64,000 bases of DNA from JAPPKS01 sp963667895. Lineage in GTDB: Bacteria > Poribacteria > WGA-4E > PCPOR2b. Location: positions 806,001-870,000 of the forward strand of contig OZ245030.1 in assembly GCA_965223985.1 (NCBI GenBank), in the 5' to 3' direction. The notes under the pieces were generated by a model that worked only from the letters and a program-made list of their open reading frames with translations, was not told where the DNA came from and made no database searches. A program made the position numbers and the translations under genes. How positions within the stretch are numbered: the stretch's first letter is position 1; each line of letters opens with the position of its first letter. This document shows, piece after piece, positions 1 to 9,574 of the stretch.

Positions 1-840
1 TATTATGCGTTGATGCTTGATCGATATGTGACGCCCATCGGTAAGTGGTTCCTTGATGCTAACCCAATTCTGTTGAAGTTGCTCAACTATGGCACATTGG
101 GACTTGAACTATTTGGACCATTACTCGCACTTTTCCCTTTTGCCAGGGGCCCGACTCGGTGTGGCATCATCGTGGCGTTTTGGTTGTTTCACCTGGGTAT
201 GGGGCTTTGTCTGGAGTTGTGGTTGTTCGGATACATCTGTAGCGCAGCGTGGCTGCTATTTATCCCAAGTTGGTTTTGGGAACGCTTGCAAAAGAAATCA
301 CACTCTATCGATTGCCAAGGAAATAAGACGATTCGGGGGCGTCTATTGAATGGTATCCTTGCGTTTCTACTGATTTATGTGCTGTTTTGGAACCTTCGAA
401 CCACTAACAAACCGCTCTATCGGTTTTTTCCGGATGTTATCAATCCGATTGGATATGCCCTTGGATTAAATCAGTCGTGGGGCTTATTCGCAGGACCGTC
501 AAGAAAGAACGGTTGGTATGTTATCACTGGGCAACTGAAAGACGGTACAAGGGTGAACCTTTTGAAGCCTGGAGAATCGGATTATTGGGACAAGCCCGAA
601 CTGGTGATTTCACTCTACGAGAGCCCACGGTGGCGGCGATATATGCGAAAATTTGTGAAGTTGGGCGATTCGTATCGAGCCCATTATGGAGATTATCTGT
701 GTCACCAATGGAACGAATCACACATCGGAATGACACAACTTCATTCCCTCCATGTGTATTATATGCGTCAACAGAATTTAGCTGACCGCCAAATCTCGCG
801 ACCTGAAAGGGACTTGTTGCTGAGTCATACATGTGACTAG
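1..840 (+). CDS. HTTM-domain membrane protein, C-terminal part (truncated by window edge)
   Basis: The reading frame is open from base 1, so the true start lies outside the window. What is visible resembles the HTTM (horizontally transferred transmembrane) domain related to the membrane part of vitamin-K-dependent gamma-carboxylase. It has several hydrophobic helices and a tract around GLELFGPLLALFPF that is typical of that family. After a last helix (ILAFLLIYVLFWNL) comes a soluble tail of about 150 residues containing a WGLFAG motif, also common in HTTM proteins. These proteins sit in the inner membrane; their bacterial function is largely unknown. The codon after the frame ends is TAG. Family assignment is by sequence pattern only. 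Confidence 0.7.
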   Translation, partial: YYALMLDRYVTPIGKWFLDANPILLKLLNYGTLGLELFGPLLALFPFARGPTRCGIIVAFWLFHLGMGLCLELWLFGYICSAAWLLFIPSWFWERLQKKSHSIDCQGNKTIRGRLLNGILAFLLIYVLFWNLRTTNKPLYRFFPDVINPIGYALGLNQSWGLFAGPSRKNGWYVITGQLKDGTRVNLLKPGESDYWDKPELVISLYESPRWRRYMRKFVKLGDSYRAHYGDYLCHQWNESHIGMTQLHSLHVYYMRQQNLADRQISRPERDLLLSHTCD

Positions 841-991
841 TACAGCAACCTTTCGCCAAAATATTTTATCCTGAAAATGGCGAAGATCTACTTCGATAGG
901 CATGAGAAAACAGCGAGAAATTTTTGAACGGATTTTGAGTCTTCGTTGTCTAATGTAAATTGAAAGCAGCAAACTAGGGGGATAATGTCCT

Positions 992-1342
992 GTGGAGCGA
1001 ACCGAAGTTCTGCTTATCGAAGACCTCCCCGCACCAGATATGACAGCGTTAGCGATTCTTGTCGAAAAATACAAAAGGCTTGTCTACCGCCTCGCTTTCC
1101 AGATTGCCAAAAATAATGAAGATGCTAACGATATCATGCAAGATACGTTTTTAAAAGTATATGAATCGATTCATAACTTTCGACAGGAGTCCGCTTTTGA
1201 AACTTGGCTTTATCGCATTGTTGTCAATCAGGCGATGAATCTTGTCAAGCATCGGGAACGCCGGCATGACTCCTCAATTTCAGAGACAAGTGAATTTCAG
1301 ATTCGTCCAGATCTGAAGCAAGCATCCGATTTGAAGGAATAA
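992..1342 (+). CDS. ECF sigma factor, region 2 part (frame-interrupted)
   Basis: This is the N-terminal half of an extracytoplasmic-function RNA polymerase sigma factor. It carries sigma region 2: LVEKYKRLVYRLAFQIAKN, then the DANDIMQDTFLKVYESI helix, then FETWLYRIVVNQAMNLVKH, the -10 recognition and core-binding segment. The GTG start at 992 is preceded by AGGGGG at 976-981. The frame ends at TAA (1340-1342) just after the region 2/4 linker, and sigma region 4 continues one frame over at 1350. A single-base shift near GGAATAAC would restore a normal ECF factor of about 196 residues. It may be a real frameshift mutation, an assembly error or, less likely, a programmed shift. The anti-sigma gene follows directly. 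Confidence 0.8.
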   Translation: MERTEVLLIEDLPAPDMTALAILVEKYKRLVYRLAFQIAKNNEDANDIMQDTFLKVYESIHNFRQESAFETWLYRIVVNQAMNLVKHRERRHDSSISETSEFQIRPDLKQASDLKE

Positions 1343-1349
1343 CCCTCAT

Positions 1350-1583
1350 TTGAGCGTTGAAAAAAAAGAACTGCAGAGACGGGTTACTCAGGCAGTAGAT
1401 AGCTTGCAAATGAAGCATCGAATGGTTGTCATTTTGCACGAGTTTGAAGGATTAACGCACCCCAAAATTGCGTCGATTCTCAACTGTTCTGAGGGGACAG
1501 TGCGATCTCGCTTGCACTACGCCAGAAAAACCCTCAGGGACCGGTTGAAATCTTATGTGGGATTAACTGATCTCTCTCCATAA
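1350..1583 (+). CDS. ECF sigma factor, region 4 part (frame-interrupted)
   Basis: This is the C-terminal half of the same ECF sigma factor, in the frame +1 relative to the upstream half. It begins at a possible TTG with no convincing ribosome-binding site, so it is more likely a continuation than an independent gene. It contains a full sigma70 region 4: MVVILHEFEGLTHPKIASIL, then the recognition helix NCSEGTVRSRLHYARKTL, which contacts the -35 element. A short tail ends at 1583, only 43 bases before the likely GTG start of the anti-sigma gene. The eight-A run at 1360-1367 is a place where indels are common, but the frame change itself must lie upstream, near 1338-1349. Confidence 0.75.
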   Translation: MSVEKKELQRRVTQAVDSLQMKHRMVVILHEFEGLTHPKIASILNCSEGTVRSRLHYARKTLRDRLKSYVGLTDLSP

Positions 1584-1625
1584 GATGTTGTGTTGTTACC
1601 CTTTACATTGAACAATGAGGCAATC

Positions 1626-2444
1626 GTGAAACCTCGATGTCCATCCGTCCAACGTTACTTATCTGAATACATAGACTGCACACTCACAAGGGGACAATCT
1701 TCCACCGTTGCTCAACACCTCCGAACTTGTCGCAGTTGTCGCGACGAAGTAAAGTCCTTAAGAAATATAAAAGCTTTACTCCATTACTACGTTCCTCCAA
1801 CTTCACCTGATGGCTATGGCGGTCTATTTTGGCAGCAACTTCAGTGGTTGATTGAGGAAAATCCCCGACCGACATGGTGGAGAATCGTTGTTCGATGGCT
1901 GTCATTTGTTTGTGGAAGCCCACAAGCTTACGACCGATGCTGCTACTTTTTGAATTCGCTAATTAGACACCCCATGCAGTGGGGTTGGCGATGGGCGAAG
2001 CTATCGCCCGCTTATGCGGTCATCTTTCTCGTAACCTTTGCGACACTGGTGGTGTATCAAGGATTCCAAACTAGTCGGAATGACCGACTAAATCCAACCA
2101 GTGTGCCACACTTTTTGAATGCGTCTCCTAGTTACCTGACGTATGTTAAGGGGAGCCGAAAGCTAGTTAGCGACAATCTCAAAAAGATTACGAGGATTCC
2201 TCCATCTTTTCCCGATTGGTTTGCACATAAAACGTTGAGGCAGTCAATTCTTACTGATATGACAACAGAAAACTGGGATCGGAAAGGGCTCAAGGAGATA
2301 ATAACTCATTATACCTCTTCCGATTCCCTAGTTCTCGCTCAGCTATCAACCCCAGAATCTATTCTCGCTAGAGAAGATTTTTCGTCGCCCTTAGGGGTTG
2401 TGATAAGCATTCCGGATAGAGGTAAAAGGAAAGCAACCGATTGA
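1626..2444 (+). CDS. zinc-finger anti-sigma factor, membrane-bound
   Basis: The N-terminus has the anti-sigma zinc-finger pattern HLRTCRSC (HxxxCxxC, with an upstream Cys in KPRCPSVQRYL). This domain holds cognate ECF sigma factors at the membrane. One transmembrane helix follows near AYAVIFLVTFATLVVYQGF, with a long domain predicted on the far side that I do not recognise. I chose GTG 1626 over the farther TTG at 1590 because GAGG lies just upstream and because the zinc finger then begins near the N-terminus. The gene sits directly behind the ECF sigma factor, the normal sigma/anti-sigma order. The signal sensed is not evident. Confidence 0.75.
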   Translation: MKPRCPSVQRYLSEYIDCTLTRGQSSTVAQHLRTCRSCRDEVKSLRNIKALLHYYVPPTSPDGYGGLFWQQLQWLIEENPRPTWWRIVVRWLSFVCGSPQAYDRCCYFLNSLIRHPMQWGWRWAKLSPAYAVIFLVTFATLVVYQGFQTSRNDRLNPTSVPHFLNASPSYLTYVKGSRKLVSDNLKKITRIPPSFPDWFAHKTLRQSILTDMTTENWDRKGLKEIITHYTSSDSLVLAQLSTPESILAREDFSSPLGVVISIPDRGKRKATD

Positions 2445-2603
2445 GCAGCTTTACGAGCGAAGTGATGGCGGATGTTCCGTTACCCGGTCTATCACTCGCA
2501 AAAAGTTTATGATGCTGTGAAACTTTAGCTGGAGCTACAAGGTGTTAGATGTTAACGCCTCGAAATACCTCATGCTTAACTCAAAACTCAAAAGGAGATT
2601 GTG

Positions 2604-5600
2604 ATGAACCCCAAAACACTAGGAATACTTGGCGGAGTTGCTTTACTTGCTGTTTTACTTTGGCCCTCCGGCAGCTCCAAGAAGGTCGAACGGTTATATA
2701 ACGAAGCAGAGGAACTTTTTAGTCAGGCCGATTATGAACGATCAATCGCTGGATACAACGAAGCCCTTGAAGAATCAACAAAATGGGGTGTTAAGACTGA
2801 AGTTATTGATAGGGATTTTCCTACACTTGCGCATTACAAGATTGCGGTCAGCTATTCTAAATGGGCAGAACAGAGCGGTGATGTTAACTACTATGACACA
2901 GCGGTAAAGTATATTGAAAAGGTTGCCGCCAATGCAAGCGTCCCCAAACACCAGGAGGGGTTAACTTACCTCTGGGGCCATATCCTATATAAGCAAGAAA
3001 AGTACGAGCTATCAGAACCCAAATTTCAGGCATTAATCGAGACTTTCCCGAATAGCCTGTTTGTTGAAAATGCTTGGTATGCAATCGGCCAACTCAACTA
3101 TAAACTGCAAACGTATGAGGGATCCCGCCACGCCTTCAAGGAGGTGCTTGACGGATTTCCAAACTCAGATTTCAAGGATGACGCGCAACATCTGATTGCT
3201 CAGTCCTTCCTCAATGAAAAAAACTATGAACAATCTTATCAGGAATTCGACAAGCTTGCGACTGAAGAGTTTAAAAATTATCCGGAATTGCAAGCAGAAG
3301 CGATGTATAAAGCTGCTTTCTGTTTGAACCAACTGGCGCGTGATGAAGAAGCGATTGGGCGCTACACGACATTCATTACGAAATTCCCGGATAGCCAATA
3401 TGTCACTGCGGCTTACTTCGATATAGGTACAATTTACGCCAAACAGAGAGACTATGACAACGCGCGGGTCAATTATGAACTCGCCTTGCAAAACACAGAA
3501 GACCGGGATTTGCAAGCTGAAATTCAAGCGACGATTGGCCGCACGTATTACGATCAAGAGGATTATCCAAACGCCATTGTATCTTATAATAAGCTCCTGG
3601 ATGAGTATCCTGAGAGCAACTTTGTCGCCGAGGGTAAATTGGGAATTGCGGATAGCTACTTCAGGTTGGAAAATTGGAGTGAAGCTGTAGCCGCATATCA
3701 ACGCGTCCTTGATGAACACGCAGATGAGACCGATTTTAAGCCCTATGTTACCTATCAAATGGGAGAGTCGCACTATAAATTGGCATCTAATCTGAAATAC
3801 TCTGGTGAGACCGATCAAGCGAGGGGATATTTTGAAACGGCGCTGGGTTGGTATCAAAGGGCGATTGATGAGTATCCAACAGACCCTGTTGCCCCCCATG
3901 CTCTCTACGGCGCAATCTGGGCGTTGAACGATCTTGGGAGAAAGGATGAGCTTGAAAGAGTCGCGCGAGAATTTATTGATAAACATCGTGCCGATGCAGA
4001 GTTCGACATTCTCGCAGCGGAAGTTCAGCTAAAGTTCGCTGAGATCAAATTTGACGACTTTAAGCAATACGAGGCAGCGGCAGCAGAATATGCCAAACTC
4101 TGGGACTATGCTGAGCTACCGAAATTCCACACAGTCAAGTTGATCGGAAAATTTCAGGAAGGGCGTGCCTACTACGAAGCTAGTAAGCCGGCGGATTACC
4201 GTGAGGGAGATCAAGAAGCCACATTCAATGAAACGTTGCTGCAGAAATCAGTTAGCGCCTATCAACAGGCAATAGATAAGTTCAAAGAGGAAGCATTTGT
4301 GGGCGGTGTGGAGGACGGTCGCTATGATGACTTTGCCGCTCGTCCCCAGCAGGTTGAAGCCTGTAAGATGAACCAGGCACTTGCTTATGAAAAGCTAAAT
4401 CAGTGGGATGATGCACGTGGACTCTACGCATCAATCGCTGCTGGTAGTGAAAATTACGAACGGGCTCAGTTATTAAACGCGCAAAGCTACGTCAGAGAAG
4501 GAAACCCATCGCAGGCTGTGACAACATATAAATCAATACTTGACTCTTTGAGCCCGGATAACCGTTCACTGGCAGAGATTAAGTTGGCAGATCTGTTGCG
4601 TTCTGAAGGACGATTCGGTGAAGCTGCCGTTCAATACGAAAACATCGTTGCAAGAAACCCCGAAGGTGAGTTCGCAGATGATGCTCAATATCTTATTGGG
4701 CTCTGTTACTATAAAGCGGCGAGCGACGATCCCGCTTTACTAGAAAAATCCGTTTCTGCTTTTCAAAAGGTGGTTGAGCAATATGGTAACAGCCCAAATG
4801 CTATTGAGGGATATTATGGTCTTGTCCTCGCCTATCGGGATATGGCTAAACAGGGTGATGCCTCGCAGTGGCCCAAAGTGCTTGAAGCGGCGGATCTCGC
4901 GCAGGACAAATACGGTAGCAGCGACGATGAAAAGATAAGAAGAGCGTTGGGACATATTGACCTCGTAAAAGCCACAGCGATCGAACAGCAGGGCATTGAT
5001 TCCGAAGAAAAGATGGCGGAACATGTTGCGAGTCTTAGGCGTATTGCACATAATACGGTAGCGCCGGAAGATGCTCGCTCGCGGGCTCAGTTAAAAATCG
5101 GACATTCGTTTTACAGCGCTGGCGAGCATGAAAAAGCACTTACCGAATATCAAATGTTCGTTGATATGTTCCCTGACAACGAACTATTGAAAAATGCGTT
5201 ATACCAAATCGCCGTTTGTTACTATCAGATAGCGCAAGACACTGCGGATGAAGGCGCCAAAAAATTGGCATTGCAGAATTCTACCAAGTACGCAATGCAA
5301 GCTGTCGAGAAAAATCCCGGCGTTGAAGCCATGATTAGTGCTTACTACACGTTGGGGCTTGCCAAGTTTGGCTTGGATGATTTAATGGGTGCAATTGTGG
5401 CGTTCCAAAAAACTACTGCGTATGAAGGACAAACGGAAGATGAAGATCGTCAGCGTTTAATCCATCAAGCCCACTCTCGGCTCGCGGAATTGAATACCAG
5501 TGTCGGAAATCACGCTGCTGCAGTCGAAGAATATCAGCATGTTATTCAACATACAGAAGACTCTGACCTCAAGGGACGCTCTTATTTCGCAATGGCTTAT

Positions 5601-7283
5601 GCACTGGATGAGCATCTGAAACAGTATAGTGCTGCTTTGCTCAGCTACCAGAACGCCACTCAATTGGTAGGCGATTCGCTCGTTAAGGCGCAATCATACT
5701 ATCGTACAGGGTTGATTTATGAAACAAAGTTGAAGGAGCTTGAAAACGCATTGCAGGCATATGAGGTCGTTACGACGGATTTTGCCAATGAATCCGACAC
5801 AAATATTCGGGCGATGGTAACAGACGCTGGAATTCGTAAATCTGACCTCTACGTGAAATTAGGGCGTTTGGACGAGGCAATCGCTCAGGCTCAAAAGGCG
5901 CGACAGGTTGCCCAAACGGTTCCACAGAAAGTTTCCGCCCAGTATAACCTCGGGTTCCTATACTTCGACAGGGCGTATAAACTTTTTGACGATCAAGTTG
6001 GCGCCGATATGAGACCGTATATCGTTGGAAGCCGTGAGGCTGCGTCTACCTACTTGGAAGTACATGATATCGCTTCGCCTATTGAAAAGGCTGATAAATC
6101 CGTTATTCCATTTGTCCAAAACGCGCTGTTCCAAGCAGGACAGATTTCCTATTCGGTTGGTTCTCAGATTAAGTTGACGGAAGAACCCAAGGTGGATCTT
6201 GAAATGGCAACCAAGGCGTTGACGCTGTTCATGAGATACGTCGATAAAAGCGTTTTTCCAGCCTCAAAAGATTTGACGGACAATATCAAGACTGCATTGA
6301 CATACATTGGATCCGCCAATTTTGAGCTAGGTCGGGTTCAACTCGGCCTTGACGCTGAATACTCGAATCAGACCATAGCCTATTTTGAACAGGCGGTCCC
6401 CACATTCAAAGAACTGGTTCGCCGTTTCCCAAAGGAAAAGGATGCTCCATTGTGGCAGTATCAGGCTGGGGAATCCTACTTCGCCGCTCAGAAGTTTTTA
6501 CAGGCGGTTGATGAGTATGGAAGGGTCCGAGGCTTGAATCCGCAGCATGAGAAAGCGGCAGAATCACTCAATGCGATTACTTCCTGTTATTCAAGCTTGG
6601 CTACAGCCGCGGGGGACGATACGGCAACGAAGGAAAAATGGAATGCGAAAATCTTTGAAATAAACGAGATTCTCGCAAAGAACTATCCAAGCACTCCCTA
6701 CGCTGCTCAAGCGTTCATAAACCTTGGCAACGATTATTTTAACCAAGGGTCAATCGCAGATATTGACAATGCCGAGCGCATCCGCCTCTACGACCTAGCT
6801 GTTGAGCAATACCGGCGGGCATTGAAGGTACCGGGTATCGATGCATCGTCCAAGAATACTGCTTCAGGGTATTTGGTGGAAACGGAAACGGCACTCGCGA
6901 GTTCTTTCTATATTCAATCCGATTCCAATTTTGCTAAGGCAAAGGTGACGCGTGGTGATGCCCAAAGGCCCGCAATCGAGAAGGTGATTGCTGAATTTAA
7001 CGAAATCATCAACGCTTATCCCAATACAAAGTTTGGAGATCTCTCTCACGTACAGATCGGCGAAGCCTACATGATATTGGCAGATCAAGACGACAACTAT
7101 TACAACGATGCGCTCGATTGGTTTGACAAGCTGTGGAGAAAATACGAATCAGAGCCTCCGACGAATACGCAGGTCACCAGAGCGTTAAAGCGAGCACAAC
7201 AGCAAATCGCATCAATCACAAGCTATATGAAATCGGAGGGCATTCCTCGGCGTACTAACGGTGAGGCTGCGGTGAATGATTGA
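2604..7283 (+). CDS. very large TPR-repeat protein with N-terminal membrane anchor
   Basis: The protein has 1559 residues. An N-terminal hydrophobic stretch (LGILGGVALLAVLLWPSGSS) should act as a membrane anchor or uncleaved signal. The rest is built almost wholly of tetratricopeptide-type helical repeats, many of the YbgF/BamD-like type with PNSxFxxxAxYxIGxxYY cores. Such arrays are protein-protein scaffolds; no catalytic domain is seen. ATG 2604 is preceded by AAGGAG at 2592-2597. The gene follows the sigma/anti-sigma pair by about 160 bases on the same strand, so it could be part of that regulon. A periplasmic or outer-membrane-associated scaffolding role is inference. Confidence 0.85.
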   Translation: MNPKTLGILGGVALLAVLLWPSGSSKKVERLYNEAEELFSQADYERSIAGYNEALEESTKWGVKTEVIDRDFPTLAHYKIAVSYSKWAEQSGDVNYYDTAVKYIEKVAANASVPKHQEGLTYLWGHILYKQEKYELSEPKFQALIETFPNSLFVENAWYAIGQLNYKLQTYEGSRHAFKEVLDGFPNSDFKDDAQHLIAQSFLNEKNYEQSYQEFDKLATEEFKNYPELQAEAMYKAAFCLNQLARDEEAIGRYTTFITKFPDSQYVTAAYFDIGTIYAKQRDYDNARVNYELALQNTEDRDLQAEIQATIGRTYYDQEDYPNAIVSYNKLLDEYPESNFVAEGKLGIADSYFRLENWSEAVAAYQRVLDEHADETDFKPYVTYQMGESHYKLASNLKYSGETDQARGYFETALGWYQRAIDEYPTDPVAPHALYGAIWALNDLGRKDELERVAREFIDKHRADAEFDILAAEVQLKFAEIKFDDFKQYEAAAAEYAKLWDYAELPKFHTVKLIGKFQEGRAYYEASKPADYREGDQEATFNETLLQKSVSAYQQAIDKFKEEAFVGGVEDGRYDDFAARPQQVEACKMNQALAYEKLNQWDDARGLYASIAAGSENYERAQLLNAQSYVREGNPSQAVTTYKSILDSLSPDNRSLAEIKLADLLRSEGRFGEAAVQYENIVARNPEGEFADDAQYLIGLCYYKAASDDPALLEKSVSAFQKVVEQYGNSPNAIEGYYGLVLAYRDMAKQGDASQWPKVLEAADLAQDKYGSSDDEKIRRALGHIDLVKATAIEQQGIDSEEKMAEHVASLRRIAHNTVAPEDARSRAQLKIGHSFYSAGEHEKALTEYQMFVDMFPDNELLKNALYQIAVCYYQIAQDTADEGAKKLALQNSTKYAMQAVEKNPGVEAMISAYYTLGLAKFGLDDLMGAIVAFQKTTAYEGQTEDEDRQRLIHQAHSRLAELNTSVGNHAAAVEEYQHVIQHTEDSDLKGRSYFAMAYALDEHLKQYSAALLSYQNATQLVGDSLVKAQSYYRTGLIYETKLKELENALQAYEVVTTDFANESDTNIRAMVTDAGIRKSDLYVKLGRLDEAIAQAQKARQVAQTVPQKVSAQYNLGFLYFDRAYKLFDDQVGADMRPYIVGSREAASTYLEVHDIASPIEKADKSVIPFVQNALFQAGQISYSVGSQIKLTEEPKVDLEMATKALTLFMRYVDKSVFPASKDLTDNIKTALTYIGSANFELGRVQLGLDAEYSNQTIAYFEQAVPTFKELVRRFPKEKDAPLWQYQAGESYFAAQKFLQAVDEYGRVRGLNPQHEKAAESLNAITSCYSSLATAAGDDTATKEKWNAKIFEINEILAKNYPSTPYAAQAFINLGNDYFNQGSIADIDNAERIRLYDLAVEQYRRALKVPGIDASSKNTASGYLVETETALASSFYIQSDSNFAKAKVTRGDAQRPAIEKVIAEFNEIINAYPNTKFGDLSHVQIGEAYMILADQDDNYYNDALDWFDKLWRKYESEPPTNTQVTRALKRAQQQIASITSYMKSEGIPRRTNGEAAVND

Positions 7284-7319
7284 GCACAGTTCCCAATGCC
7301 TAACCACAAGAGAACTAAC

Positions 7320-8495
7320 TTAATACAGGTTCTGGATTAATTGGTGTGCGGTGGATTTTGCCCACCGATCGGCGGCAAGGATATCATTGAGGTTCGGCTG
7401 TAGCACTACGTCATGTTGATTCATGACTGTTTCAATGACCATTGGAATGTCCATAAAACCGATGTGCTCATTCAGAAAGGCGCCTACAGCAACCTCGTCG
7501 GCACTGCTAAGAGCAGTGGGCAGTGTCCCGCCAATTTTGGTAGCAGTATAAGCGTGAGACAGGCAGGGAAACTTCTCAAAATCAACTGTCTCGAAATGGA
7601 GAGCGCGGATTTGAGCGAGGTTGAGATGGGTTGCAGGGCTCGGCAAATGGCGGGGATAAGTTAAAGCATATTGGATTGGTACCCGCATATCGGCAACGCC
7701 AAGCTGAGCGAGGAAAGAGCCATCGACAAATTCGACCATTGAATGGATGATGCTTTCCGGCTGAATAATCACATCGATCTGTGACGCTTTTATATCGAAT
7801 AACCATCTTGCTTCGATGACTTCTAGTCCTTTGTTCATCATCGTTGCGGAGTCAATAGTGATTTTGTTCCCCATGTTCCAAGTCGGGTGCTTCAACGCCT
7901 GTTGAGGAGTCACCGAATGGAGCTGATCGAGAGGTGTTTGGCGAAATGGACCACCAGAAGCGGTAAGAATAAGACGATGAATCTGGTCGTGTTTCTGATT
8001 ATCTCCAAGGTAGCCGGAAAGACACTGGAGAATCGCACTAATCTCGCTATCCACAGGTAGCAGGCGAACACCGTACTCCTCGACCGCCCTCATAACCAAC
8101 GAACCGCACATAACCAGCACTTCTTTGTTGACGAACGCCAAATCTTTACCGGATTTAATCGCTTCCAACGTCGGCAGCAATCCCGCGCTACCACCGATTG
8201 CCTCGATGATTAGGTCAACCTCCTCCATCGTTGCAATCGCTAGAACCCCTTCTTTTCCTGAAAGAATTTCAACAGATTTCAAGTCCTTCAGGCGTTCGCG
8301 AAGCTGACTAGCAACATCTCTATCGTGCAATGCCGCAAGCCTCGGGCGAAATTGGCGAATCTGCTGTTCCATTAGGTCAACAGAAGTATTAGCAGCGAGT
8401 CCAGTGACCGTGAACTCACCAGGATGGGCTTGTGCAACGGAGAGAGCGTTTTTTCCAATTGACCCTGTTGAACCGAGAATTGCCAGACGTTTCAT
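7320..8495 (-). CDS. dxr: 1-deoxy-D-xylulose 5-phosphate reductoisomerase
   Basis: This enzyme makes 2-C-methyl-D-erythritol 4-phosphate from DXP, the first committed step of the MEP isoprenoid pathway, with NADPH and a divalent metal. The N-terminus MKRLAILGSTGSIGKNAL is the NADPH-binding signature. LPVDSEISAILQCL supplies metal-binding Asp/Glu, and ASGGPFR plus HPTWNMGNKITIDSATMMNKG are classic active-site segments. I prefer ATG 8495, which has AGG upstream, over a TTG at 8513 that would overlap the cdsA stop. Length (391 residues) is normal. It is the last gene of the rpsB-tsf-frr-cdsA-dxr run, right after cdsA. Confidence 0.97.
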   Translation of the reverse strand: MKRLAILGSTGSIGKNALSVAQAHPGEFTVTGLAANTSVDLMEQQIRQFRPRLAALHDRDVASQLRERLKDLKSVEILSGKEGVLAIATMEEVDLIIEAIGGSAGLLPTLEAIKSGKDLAFVNKEVLVMCGSLVMRAVEEYGVRLLPVDSEISAILQCLSGYLGDNQKHDQIHRLILTASGGPFRQTPLDQLHSVTPQQALKHPTWNMGNKITIDSATMMNKGLEVIEARWLFDIKASQIDVIIQPESIIHSMVEFVDGSFLAQLGVADMRVPIQYALTYPRHLPSPATHLNLAQIRALHFETVDFEKFPCLSHAYTATKIGGTLPTALSSADEVAVGAFLNEHIGFMDIPMVIETVMNQHDVVLQPNLNDILAADRWAKSTAHQLIQNLY

Positions 8496-8509
8496 ATCGA
8501 ACCTACGAA

Positions 8510-9331
8510 TCAAGCGTTAATGACATATTGAAAGTAGTAATAGAGCGTTGGAGCGGCAAAGATCAAACTATCACAACGATCAAGAAAACCGCCATGCCCA
8601 GGGATTAGGGTACCTGAATCTTTGACATTAGCGGTTCGTTTGATAATTGACTCACTTAAGTCGCCGATTTGGCTCACAGTTCCCAGCAAAATTCCAAGAC
8701 CCAATGCGTGAGCAAGGTTCAGCATCTCTTTCAGTAATAAGAACCAAATGCCAAGTCCACCGAGGGTGCCAATGCACAAACCGGCAATGGTGCCTTCAAC
8801 CGTTTTTCTGGGACTAATTTCGGGTATCAATTTGTGTTTGCCCAACCACCTTCCCAAGATATAGGCGGCTGTGTCACCGCACCAGATAACTACAAGGAGG
8901 AATAAAACCAACTCGCTGCCAACCGACTTGCCTGCGGAATCGCTTAATTTGCGCAATAAAATCAGATGATGCCCAAACATCCAGCCAATATAAACAGCGG
9001 CTGTCAAGATGCTCGTTACCGCAATGAATGCTCTATTGACCTGACGATGAAAAATTTGGATGACAAAGGCGAAAAAAAGCGTAAAGGAGAGAACAAATTC
9101 AACGGAAAGACGCTCGATTAGTGCAGATGCACAAAATAGGATTCCTGATGCAACAATCGCAATCCGAATCTGCCCCAATCCAATCAACTTGGATAATCGG
9201 CAGAATTCGACCAGCATAAGGCACGTTACGCCGATGACCAGGGCGAAGTAAAGATGGGGTTCACTCCACTGGACAGCGAAGATGACGATAGGGATAAGGA
9301 CGATGCAACTGACCGCTCGCTTACAGAACAT
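8510..9331 (-). CDS. cdsA: phosphatidate cytidylyltransferase (CDP-diglyceride synthase)
   Basis: This integral membrane enzyme makes CDP-diacylglycerol from phosphatidate and CTP, the branch point of phospholipid synthesis. It has about eight hydrophobic helices. The C-terminus carries the family signature: IIKRTANVKDS followed by PGHGGFLDRCDS, with the conserved Lys-Arg, Lys-Asp and Asp-Arg-x-Asp residues. WCGDTAAYILGRWLGKHKL upstream is also typical. At 273 residues it is of normal length. ATG 9331 has no clear ribosome-binding site. It lies between frr and dxr, but uppS, often found just upstream of cdsA, is not in the 243-base gap before it. Confidence 0.95.
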   Translation of the reverse strand: MFCKRAVSCIVLIPIVIFAVQWSEPHLYFALVIGVTCLMLVEFCRLSKLIGLGQIRIAIVASGILFCASALIERLSVEFVLSFTLFFAFVIQIFHRQVNRAFIAVTSILTAAVYIGWMFGHHLILLRKLSDSAGKSVGSELVLFLLVVIWCGDTAAYILGRWLGKHKLIPEISPRKTVEGTIAGLCIGTLGGLGIWFLLLKEMLNLAHALGLGILLGTVSQIGDLSESIIKRTANVKDSGTLIPGHGGFLDRCDSLIFAAPTLYYYFQYVINA

Positions 9332-9574
9332 CGGCTACGGATGGGTACAGCCATGGGCTAATTGGGTCATGAGGTCATAGAAAAATGAGTTGGCTGGAAG
9401 ATGCGCTCATGCACACATTCCGACTGACTTATCTTTGCGCTATACATCTTACGTTTCAAACACCACTTTATCTAGTTCCCACTTTGCATGCGAGAAGGCA
9501 CTCCTCTACAGAATCCGATTCAGATTTTCTTGAGGTTGGGCAACACACATCAAGATAGCCTTAACACAAGCTGT

